Below are positions 5,854 to 11,530 of a stretch of DNA of 11,530 nucleotides, piece by piece. A model generated the notes under the pieces. It did no database searches and had not been told where the DNA came from. It saw only the letters and a program-made list of their open reading frames with translations. The stretch is from Bordetella parapertussis (GTDB lineage Bacteria; Pseudomonadota; Gammaproteobacteria; Burkholderiales; SG8-39): positions 1 to 11,530 of the forward strand of contig CAMDRY010000063.1 in the NCBI GenBank assembly GCA_945906975.1. Reading direction: 5' to 3'. Both the position numbers and the translations under genes were made by a program. Numbering within the stretch: position 1 is the first letter of the stretch; each line of letters opens with the position of its first letter.

Positions 5854-7038
5854 ATGAAAAAGCATGTTCTTGCCGCCACCGCGGCACTCAGCCTGACACT
5901 GACTCTGACTCTGGCCCTGCCCGCGCAGGCCGCCGACAAGATCAAGGTCGGCTTCATCAGCACCCTGTCCGGCCCCAGCGGCGCGATAGGCACGGATATC
6001 CGCGATGCCTTCATGCTGGCGGTCAAGCTCAACGGCAACAAGATGGGCGGGCTGCCGGCCGAGGTGATCATCGGCGACGACCAGTTCAAACCCGAGGTGG
6101 GCAAGCAACTGGCCGAAAAGAACATCAAGCTGGACAAGGTCGACTTCCTCACCGGCATTGTGTTCTCCAACATCATGCTTGCCTCGGTTCCGGACGCTTT
6201 TGCCGCCAAGACCTATTACATCAGCCCCAACGCGGCGCCCTCGCCGCTGGCCGGTGCACAGTGCAACCCCTACTTTTTCGCCGCATCCTGGCCCAATGAC
6301 GCCTATCACGAGGCGGCGGGCCAGCACGCCACCAACAAGGGTTACAAAAACGTCTACATGATTGCGCCCAACTACCAGGCCGGCAAGGATTCGCTTGCCG
6401 GCTTCAAGCGCTTTTACAAGGGCAAGATCGCCGACGAGGTCTACACCAAACTCGGCCAGATCGACTACTCGGCCGAACTGGCGCAGGTGCGTGCGGCCAA
6501 GCCGGACGCGCTGTACATATTCCTGCCCGGCGGCATGGGCATCAACTTCATCAAGCAGTTCGTCGGCGCCGGCCTGTCCAAGGACATGCAGCTGATCACC
6601 CCGGGCTTTGGCTCCGATCAGGACGTCATCCGTCCGGTGGGCGACGCCATGCTGGGCCTGTTCGACACGGCGCACTGGGCGCTCGACCTCGATAACGCAG
6701 CCAACAAGAAATTCGTCGCCGAGTTCGAGAAGGAATACAAGCGCCTGCCCAGCGTCTATGCCGCCCAGGGCTACGACACGGCCATGCTGATCGACTCGGC
6801 GGTGCGCGGCGTCAAAGGCAAGATCGAAGACAAGGAGGCCCTGGGCAAGGCCATCAAGGCGGCCAAGTTCGAATCCGTGCGCGGCGCCTTCAAGTTCAAC
6901 ACCAACCACTACCCGGTGCAGAACTATTACCTGCGCGTGGTCGGCAAGGACAGCCAGGGCCGCATTGTCAACAAGACCATAGGCACGGTGTTCAAGGACC
7001 GTGGCGATGCCTACGTCCAAGACTGCAAGATGAAATGA
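5854..7038 (+). CDS. ABC transporter periplasmic substrate-binding protein (LivJ-like, type I fold)
   Basis: The 394-residue protein captures a solute in the periplasm and delivers it to a LivHMGF-type permease. Residues 1-26 are a signal peptide: KK at the start, a Leu/Thr-rich core (LTLTLTLAL) and cleavage after AQA26. The mature part opens with DKIKVGFISTLSGPSG, the standard start of the Leu/Ile/Val-binding fold (Peripla_BP_6). Stretches such as FSNIMLASVPDAF, TYYISPNAAPSPLAG and NYQAGKDSLAGFKRFYKG resemble the subgroup linked to aromatic acids such as 2-nitrobenzoate (Nba-like). That subgroup is my recollection, not a search result. Two cysteines (137 and 391) could pair. The gene has its own strong promoter and a terminator just after its stop, and is separated from the permease genes by the opposing Rieske gene. 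The ligand is probably an aromatic carboxylate, less likely a branched-chain amino acid. Confidence 0.93.
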   Translation: MKKHVLAATAALSLTLTLTLALPAQAADKIKVGFISTLSGPSGAIGTDIRDAFMLAVKLNGNKMGGLPAEVIIGDDQFKPEVGKQLAEKNIKLDKVDFLTGIVFSNIMLASVPDAFAAKTYYISPNAAPSPLAGAQCNPYFFAASWPNDAYHEAAGQHATNKGYKNVYMIAPNYQAGKDSLAGFKRFYKGKIADEVYTKLGQIDYSAELAQVRAAKPDALYIFLPGGMGINFIKQFVGAGLSKDMQLITPGFGSDQDVIRPVGDAMLGLFDTAHWALDLDNAANKKFVAEFEKEYKRLPSVYAAQGYDTAMLIDSAVRGVKGKIEDKEALGKAIKAAKFESVRGAFKFNTNHYPVQNYYLRVVGKDSQGRIVNKTIGTVFKDRGDAYVQDCKMK

Positions 7039-7067
7039 CACTGGCTGCCACAGCCACCATGCAGGCA

Positions 7068-7094
7068 AAGGGGCGGGGCAGTTGCTCGCCCCTT
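7068..7094 (+). terminator. Intrinsic terminator after the SBP gene (possibly bidirectional)
   Basis: AAGGGGCG (7068-7075) pairs perfectly with CGCCCCTT (7087-7094) around an 11-nt loop, 29 bp after the SBP stop codon. GTTGTTTCT follows on the plus strand and CCTTTGCC on the minus strand. It lies between convergent genes and may serve both. The T-run is interrupted, so strength is uncertain. Confidence 0.6.
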
Positions 7095-7097
7095 GTT

Positions 7098-7133
7098 GTT
7101 TCTGGGGTTTCTGGGGTTTCTGGGGTTCCTGGG
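7098..7133. repeat. 9-bp tandem repeat, four copies
   Basis: GTTTCTGGG is repeated at 7098-7106, 7107-7115 and 7116-7124. A fourth copy with one change (GTTCCTGGG, 7125-7133) and a further run of G follow. It lies directly after the terminator, in the gap between convergent genes. Copy number may vary by slippage. Confidence 0.85.
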
Positions 7134-7182
7134 GGGGCCGCGGCTCTCCCGGTTCCCCGATTTTGCAGATTGTCTCGCTTGT

Positions 7183-8253
7183 CTAGGCGGGACGCGGCGT
7201 TGACGCCGCGGCTTCTTCGGCGATTTTCCGGCGCAGCAACCTGATGCCCTGTATCTGGCCGGCGTCGCCATTAACGTCGATGCGCGGCGCTGCAGGGTCG
7301 ATATCCATCCAGCGCTGCTGCGTTTCAAACACTTCCCAATCCTGCCGGAACGCGAGGTCGATCTGCTGGAACAGCATTTCCGTGACCTGCGGCTGCTCGA
7401 GCAGGAAGTTGTGCGCCTGCGCCCAGAAATAATGACAGCTCTTGTCCGTTTCCGGCGTGATCGCGTTCAGGTTGCGCATCTCGATGCCACCCGCCAGTTC
7501 GCCTTCGGCGGCAAACGCGCCGGTTTTTTTCTGCGGCGCGCCTTTGCCGGTGTCCAATGCACCCACGTCCAGACGGACAAAGCACGGCGGCGTGAAATTG
7601 ATGAACTGCCAGCGATCGACATTGCCTTTGAAGCCGCCGGCCTTGACGTAGGTGGGCGGCGCCGGGGCGTCAAGAATCCAGCGCGCGACCGTCACGTCAT
7701 GCTCGGAGCGCAACGTCTTGACCTCGGCATTTTCGGCCGTCGCATAGTTGCCTATGGTCGACTTGTGCACGAAAGAAAGATGGCTGAGGTCGAGCAGGTT
7801 TTCGATGACCAGCTCGTAACTGCCCTTGACGTGATAAACCGCTCCTTTCGCGCGCCACTTGGGGTCATCCATCCAGTGGAAATCGGTTATTTTCGACTCG
7901 TCCGCGAGCGCCGGGTCGCCCATCCACACCCAGATCCAGCGATGGCGTTCGGCCACCGGATAACTTCTGACACGCGCCGCCTCGGGAACCGCCGCCTGCC
8001 CCGGAACACGCACGCACTTGCCGCTGCCATCGTAGGTGAAGCCGTGGTAGTAACACTCGAGGCAATCGTCGACCACGCTGCCCTTGTGCAGGGGATAGTG
8101 CCGGTGGCAGCACCGGTCTTCGAGTGCCGCAACGCCGCCGTCACGCTTGCGGTAAAAAACCAGCGGCTCGTTGAGAATCATCCGTCCAAACGGTTTATCT
8201 GCTGTGACTTCATGGTCCCAGGCGGCGACATACCAGGCATTGCGCAAAAACAT
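7183..8253 (-). CDS. Rieske non-heme iron oxygenase, VanA-like (aromatic demethylase/hydroxylase)
   Basis: The 356-residue protein is the terminal oxygenase of a two-component system that spends NAD(P)H electrons to O-demethylate or hydroxylate an aromatic ring. The N terminus MFLRNAWYVAAWDHEV is typical of the vanillate demethylase (VanA) family. The Rieske [2Fe-2S] ligands are C48-x-H50 and C67-x2-H70. The mononuclear iron site is NLLDLSHLSFVH with bridging Asp155 and ligands His158 and His163; Asp305 in RQDWEVFE is the likely third ligand, and ETQQ follows as in VanA proteins. The ATG at 8253 has GGAG about 7 nt upstream; the frame runs on to 8613 but that part is antisense to livH. No VanB-like reductase is in the window, so electrons must come from elsewhere. 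The gene is inserted, in opposite orientation, between the binding protein and its presumed permeases. The exact substrate is unknown; vanillate is only one possibility. Confidence 0.92.
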   Translation of the reverse strand: MFLRNAWYVAAWDHEVTADKPFGRMILNEPLVFYRKRDGGVAALEDRCCHRHYPLHKGSVVDDCLECYYHGFTYDGSGKCVRVPGQAAVPEAARVRSYPVAERHRWIWVWMGDPALADESKITDFHWMDDPKWRAKGAVYHVKGSYELVIENLLDLSHLSFVHKSTIGNYATAENAEVKTLRSEHDVTVARWILDAPAPPTYVKAGGFKGNVDRWQFINFTPPCFVRLDVGALDTGKGAPQKKTGAFAAEGELAGGIEMRNLNAITPETDKSCHYFWAQAHNFLLEQPQVTEMLFQQIDLAFRQDWEVFETQQRWMDIDPAAPRIDVNGDAGQIQGIRLLRRKIAEEAAASTPRPA

Positions 8254-8334
8254 CGTCTTCTCCAGTCCGGCCGATGCGCCGGAAACGCCCGGCAACCGGC
8301 AATGGTTCACTGACAGTCTATCATCGCCAAATCC
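8254..8334. promoter_or_regulatory. Divergent promoter region, Rieske gene / livH
   Basis: These 81 bp separate two outward-facing genes, so both need promoters here unless livH is read through from far upstream. Rightward, TATCAT (8319-8324) resembles a -10 box but has no good -35 hexamer at 16-18 bp. It ends 10 nt before the livH ATG, and no Shine-Dalgarno sequence lies between, which would fit a nearly leaderless transcript. Leftward I see no clear hexamers. CCGG-containing short repeats fill the middle. Confidence 0.35.
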
Positions 8335-9252
8335 ATGTCCGGCATCCTGATCCTTGAACAATCCTTGAACGGCCTGCAGTTCGGCCTGATGCTGTTCCTG
8401 CTCGCCGCAGGGCTGACGCTGGTGTTCGGCATCATGGACATGATCAACCTCGCGCACGGCTCGATCTACATGGTCGGCGCCTTTCTTGCCGCGACGCTGG
8501 TGCAGGCGACCGGGTCGTTCACCGCCGGCGTGTTGCTGGCCGTTGCGGCAACCGCCGTCATCGGCATGCTGCTCGAGGTGTCGATACTGCGCAGCCTGTA
8601 CACGCGCGATCACCTTTCGCAGGTGCTCGCCACCTTCGCACTCATCCTGATCAGCAACGAGGTGGTGCGCATCATCTGGGGTTCCGATGTCGCGCTGTCG
8701 ACGCCGGCGGCACTATCCGGCCCGGTGGAGTTGATCCCGGGGCTGTTCTATCCGTCCTACCGCCTGCTCATCATCGGCGTCGGCCTCGCCGTGGCGCTGC
8801 TGCTCTACTTTATCGTCGCCAAGACGCGCATCGGCATGCTGGTGCGCGCCGGCGCTTCGAACCGCGAAATGGCCACGGCCATGGGCGTCAACATCAAGCT
8901 GCTGTTCACGCTGGTGTTCGGCTTTGGCGCCGCGCTGTGCGCGGTGGCCGGCGCCATGCTCGGCCCGATCTTTGCGGTGCAGGTGGGCATGGGCGACAAC
9001 ATCCTCATCCTCGCCTTTGTCGTCATCGTCATCGGCGGCATCGGCTCGATTCGCGGCGCGCTGATCGGCTCGGTGCTGGTGGGCTTTGTCGACACCTTCG
9101 GCCGCGCCTTCATGCCGCATCTCCTGCGCGAGTTCCTGCCGCCGCAGTTTGCCAGCGCGGTCGGCCCGGCGCTCGCCTCCATCCTCATTTACGTGCTCAT
9201 GGCCGCGGTGCTGTTCTGGAAACCGCAGGGCCTGTTTCCGGCGAGGGGATGA
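8335..9252 (+). CDS. Branched-chain-amino-acid-type ABC transporter permease (LivH-like)
   Basis: The 305-residue integral inner-membrane protein is one of the two permeases of a HAAT-family importer. It has about eight hydrophobic segments. Family landmarks are LNGLQFGLMLFLLAAGLTLV (11-30), FGIMDMINLAHGSIYMVGAF (31-50), the coupling-loop region TRIGMLVRAGASNREMATAM (164-183) and the glycine-rich VIGGIGSIRGALIGS (232-246). Close to the end, FWKPQGLFP is typical of the family. The start ATG 8335 lacks a visible Shine-Dalgarno sequence. The stop overlaps the next gene's start, so translation is probably coupled. Although named for leucine transport, this family also carries urea, amides and aromatic acids; the neighbouring oxygenases favour an aromatic acid. 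Confidence 0.94.
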   Translation: MSGILILEQSLNGLQFGLMLFLLAAGLTLVFGIMDMINLAHGSIYMVGAFLAATLVQATGSFTAGVLLAVAATAVIGMLLEVSILRSLYTRDHLSQVLATFALILISNEVVRIIWGSDVALSTPAALSGPVELIPGLFYPSYRLLIIGVGLAVALLLYFIVAKTRIGMLVRAGASNREMATAMGVNIKLLFTLVFGFGAALCAVAGAMLGPIFAVQVGMGDNILILAFVVIVIGGIGSIRGALIGSVLVGFVDTFGRAFMPHLLREFLPPQFASAVGPALASILIYVLMAAVLFWKPQGLFPARG

Positions 9253-10226
9253 TGCAGCGCGCCGCCACCATCGCCCTGCTGCTCGCCGCCATCGCCTTTC
9301 CGCTGGCGATGCAGGCGCTCGATCAGGGCTACTACATCAGCTTTGCCAGCCGCATCATGATTTACGCGCTGGCGGCGACCAGCCTCAACCTGATACTCGG
9401 TTATGGCGGCATGATTTCCTTTGGCCACGCCGCGTTTGTCGGCGCCGGCACCTATATCGCGGGCATCATGATCGTCGAGGGCATGCCCGGCGCGCTCATC
9501 GGCTGGCCGCTCGCCATGCTGCTCCCGGGTCTGCTCGCCCTCGCCATAGGCGCGGTGTCGCTGCGCACCCGCGGCGTCTACTTCATCATGATCACCCTCG
9601 CCTTTGCGCAGATGATTTACTACCTCACGGTGTCGATGAAGGCCTACGGCGGCGAAGAAGGCCTGACGCTGCCCGGCCGCTCAACACTGCCCTTCATCGA
9701 CTTGTCCAACGACAGCAACTTTTATTACGCCGTGCTGGCGCTGCTGGCGTTGACACTGCTGCTGCTCAACCGGCTGGTGTCCTCGCGCTTTGGCCGCGTC
9801 ATCGAGGCGATCCGCGAGAACGAGACACGCATGGAGGCCATCGGCTTCCCGACGCAACGCTACAAGCTCGCCTGCTTTGTCATCGCCGGCGCCTTCGGCG
9901 GGCTGGCCGGCGCGCTGCTCGCCAACCACGGCAGCTACGTCAACCCGTCCATCCTGCACTGGACGCAGTCGGGCAATCTGATGATCATGGTCATCCTCGG
10001 CGGCGTGGGCTTTCGCTACGGCGGCCTTATCGGCGCGCTGACCCTGCTCGGGCTGGAGGAGTTCATCGCCAACCACAAGATAGGCTGGATCGCCGACCTC
10101 TACCCCAATTACCAGCAGCACTCGCTGCTCGGCGTGGGCATCGTGCTGCTCGTCATCGTGCTCTACGCACCGCAGGGTATCGCCGGACTGTTTCTGCGCA
10201 ACAAGCAAGGGGGCGGCCATGGCTGA
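9249..10226 (+). CDS. Branched-chain-amino-acid-type ABC transporter permease (LivM-like)
   Basis: The 325-residue membrane protein is the second permease and would pair with the LivH-like protein. Landmarks are SLNLILGYGGMISFGHAAFV (45-64), SLRTRGVYFIMITLAFAQMI (104-123), the cytoplasmic coupling segment FGRVIEAIRENETRMEAIGF (181-200) followed by GAFGGLAGALLA (214-225), and LYAPQGIAGLF near the C terminus. Two ATG codons stand in tandem. The first (9249) overlaps the livH stop by 4 bp in an ATGA arrangement; the second (9252) is better spaced from the GAGG at 9243. Either gives essentially the same protein. The frame remains open upstream to 8937, but that part is an out-of-frame reading of livH and is left out. 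The gene overlaps livG by 8 bp. Confidence 0.94.
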   Translation: MMQRAATIALLLAAIAFPLAMQALDQGYYISFASRIMIYALAATSLNLILGYGGMISFGHAAFVGAGTYIAGIMIVEGMPGALIGWPLAMLLPGLLALAIGAVSLRTRGVYFIMITLAFAQMIYYLTVSMKAYGGEEGLTLPGRSTLPFIDLSNDSNFYYAVLALLALTLLLLNRLVSSRFGRVIEAIRENETRMEAIGFPTQRYKLACFVIAGAFGGLAGALLANHGSYVNPSILHWTQSGNLMIMVILGGVGFRYGGLIGALTLLGLEEFIANHKIGWIADLYPNYQQHSLLGVGIVLLVIVLYAPQGIAGLFLRNKQGGGHG

Positions 10227-10986
10227 GCCATTGCTCAAAGTGCAGGGGCTGGTGAAACGTTTCGGCGGGCTTGTCGCCACCGACAAGGTCAGCCTCGACA
10301 TCCGCCACGGCGAGATACACGCGCTGATCGGTCCCAACGGCGCCGGCAAGACGACGCTGATCGCACAGCTTTCCGGTTCGCTCGCCAGCGACGCGGGCCG
10401 GCTTGGCTTTGACGGCAGCGACATCAGCGCCCTGCCCCAACATGAGCGGGTGCGCCGCGGCCTTGCGCGCTCCTACCAGATCACCAGCATATTCAAAAAA
10501 TTCTCCGTGCTCGACAACGTTGCGCTGGCGGTGCAGGCACGCAGCGGCACCAGCATGTCCTTCTGGCGGCCGCTCGCCGCCGAAACGGCGCTGTTCGAGG
10601 AAGCAGCCGAACTGGTCAGGCGCGTCGGCCTGGGCGGTCGCGAGCACGCCATGGCCGGCAATCTCGCCCACGGCGAGCAGCGCCAACTCGAGGTCGGGCT
10701 GGCGCTCGCCACCCAGCCCAAGCTGATCCTGCTCGACGAGCCGATGGCCGGCATGGGCCCGGAGGAATCGGTGCGCATCATCGAACTGATAGAAAAGGTG
10801 CGCGAAGAGGTCACGGTGCTGCTGGTGGAGCACGACATGGACGCGGTGTTCCGCCTCGCCGACCGCATCTCGGTGCTGGTCAACGGCCGGCTGATCGCCA
10901 CCGGCGAACCGGAAACGATACGCAACAACCCTGAGGTAAGGAAGGCCTACCTGGGTGATGAATTGGATGAAGGTGCGGCGGCATGA
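10219..10986 (+). CDS. ABC transporter ATP-binding protein (LivG-like)
   Basis: The 255-residue cytoplasmic ATPase powers the importer together with the LivF-like protein. Walker A is GPNGAGKT (38-45), the Q-loop glutamine is Q87 in SYQITSIF, the signature is LAHGEQ (149-154), Walker B is LILLDEP (169-175) with catalytic Glu174, and the H-loop is His205 in LLVEHDMD. The signature has Ala-His where LivG proteins often have Ser-Tyr (LSYGEQ) and ABC ATPases generally have Ser-Gly. All catalytic residues are intact. The C-terminal part GRLIATGEPETIRNNPEVRKAYLGD (shown in part: NNPEVRKAYLG) is typical of the BCA_ABC_TP_C tail. The ATG at 10219 overlaps livM by 8 bp with an AGGGGG-type ribosome binding site about 6 nt upstream; the stop overlaps livF. 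Confidence 0.95.
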   Translation: MAEPLLKVQGLVKRFGGLVATDKVSLDIRHGEIHALIGPNGAGKTTLIAQLSGSLASDAGRLGFDGSDISALPQHERVRRGLARSYQITSIFKKFSVLDNVALAVQARSGTSMSFWRPLAAETALFEEAAELVRRVGLGGREHAMAGNLAHGEQRQLEVGLALATQPKLILLDEPMAGMGPEESVRIIELIEKVREEVTVLLVEHDMDAVFRLADRISVLVNGRLIATGEPETIRNNPEVRKAYLGDELDEGAAA

Positions 10987-11530
10987 GCGACGCCTTCCTC
11001 CAGGTCGAGAATCTCGAGACCGCCTACGGCGCCAGCCAGGTACTGTTCGGTATCAGCCTCGACATCCGCGCCGGCGAGGTGGCGACCCTGCTCGGGCGCA
11101 ACGGCATGGGCAAGACCACCACCGTGCGCTCCATCATGGGCATGACACCGGCGCGCGGCGGCAGCATACGCTTTCGCAACACCGCGATCGCACAGATGAG
11201 TTCCGACCGCATCGCGCGCATGGGTGTGGCGCTGGTGCCCGAGGGCCGGCAGATATTCCCCAATCTCACCGTGCGCGAGAACCTCGTCGCCTTTGCCGGC
11301 AACCGCAGCGGCACCAAAGAACCCTGGACGCTGGCCAAGGTGTTCGGCTTTTTCCCGCGCCTCGCCGAGCGCAGCGGCAACATGGGCAACCAGCTCTCGG
11401 GCGGGGAGCAGCAAATGCTCGCCATCGGTCGCGCGCTGATGACCAACCCGCACCTGCTGATCCTCGATGAGGCCACCGAGGGGCTTGCGCCGCTGATACG
11501 CGAGGAGATCTGGCATTGCCTCACTGCGCT
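10983..11530 (+). CDS. ABC transporter ATP-binding protein (LivF-like), 3' truncated by window end
   Basis: This is the second ATPase of the importer. Its ATG overlaps the livG stop in an ATGA arrangement. 182 complete codons are present and the frame is open at the window edge; LivF proteins are about 235-240 residues, so some 50 or more are missing. Walker A is GRNGMGKT (38-45). VPEGRQIFPNLTV (85-97) is the LivF-type Q-loop region, where Glu commonly stands in for Gln. The signature is LSGGEQ (138-143) and Walker B is LLILDEA (158-164), followed by TEGLAPLI. DEATEGLAP replaces the more common DEPSxGLAP, a variant I recall from several proteobacterial LivF paralogues. The H-loop lies beyond the edge. 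Confidence 0.95.
   Translation, partial: MSDAFLQVENLETAYGASQVLFGISLDIRAGEVATLLGRNGMGKTTTVRSIMGMTPARGGSIRFRNTAIAQMSSDRIARMGVALVPEGRQIFPNLTVRENLVAFAGNRSGTKEPWTLAKVFGFFPRLAERSGNMGNQLSGGEQQMLAIGRALMTNPHLLILDEATEGLAPLIREEIWHCLTA

Noticed and set aside
5839..7068. 409-codon minus-strand reading frame antisense to the binding-protein gene
   Set aside because: Same shadow effect; no recognised motif, and the plus strand carries a signal peptide, a good ribosome binding site and the type I binding fold.
7194..7209. Palindrome at the 3' end of the Rieske gene
   Set aside because: It lies inside an Ala/Glu-rich coding stretch of GC-rich codons, no T-run follows, and the stem requires a very small loop.
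8254..8613. 120-residue N-terminal extension of the Rieske reading frame
   Set aside because: It crosses the intergenic gap and runs antisense to livH, has no family similarity, and the internal ATG at 8253 has a good ribosome binding site and the typical VanA-like N terminus.
8937..9248. 104-residue N-terminal extension of the livM reading frame
   Set aside because: It overlaps livH in another frame and reads as Arg/His-rich shadow sequence; the tandem ATG at the livH stop is the natural start.

Overview
The window is GC-rich, densely coding bacterial DNA. Gene content points to a betaproteobacterium, probably Burkholderiales. The clues are a remnant of a Bug/TctC-type binding protein, a fused acyl-CoA hydroxylase/Old Yellow Enzyme gene, a VanA-type Rieske oxygenase and a branched-chain-amino-acid-type (Liv/HAAT) ABC transporter. 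The taxonomic call is inference; there is no rRNA or other marker gene here.

Layout, left to right. Bases 1-239 hold no gene I can support. Bases 240-1676 (minus) encode a MATE-family multidrug exporter, preceded by a TATAAT box and an 11-bp hairpin that abuts its start codon. Bases 1767-1859 are a palindromic dispersed repeat. Bases 1873-2193 (minus) are a Bug/TctC binding-protein gene that has lost its middle. Bases 2274-2804 (minus) encode a flavin reductase with a TTG start, and 2905-5301 (minus) a 798-residue FAD monooxygenase fused to an OYE-type reductase. A 552-bp divergent intergenic region follows, with a near-consensus sigma70 promoter, an operator-like dyad and several families of short direct repeats. 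Bases 5854-7038 (plus) encode a periplasmic solute-binding protein, followed by a terminator hairpin. Bases 7183-8253 (minus) encode the Rieske oxygenase. From 8335 (plus), livH, livM, livG and livF-type genes overlap one another; the last is cut by the window end.

Reading of the whole (inference): this is a catabolic locus for an aromatic acid. The binding protein and the two-permease, two-ATPase transporter would import it. The fused enzyme would hydroxylate and partly reduce its CoA thioester, as in 2-aminobenzoyl-CoA or salicylyl-CoA metabolism. The flavin reductase would supply reduced flavin, and the Rieske enzyme would demethylate or hydroxylate a related ring compound. No CoA ligase, Rieske reductase or regulator gene lies inside the window, so the substrate is undetermined. 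I see no phage, CRISPR, tRNA or rRNA. The families are all known. The unusual points are the arrangement (a transporter split by an opposing oxygenase gene), the repeat-built leader, the MATE leader hairpin and the decayed gene.
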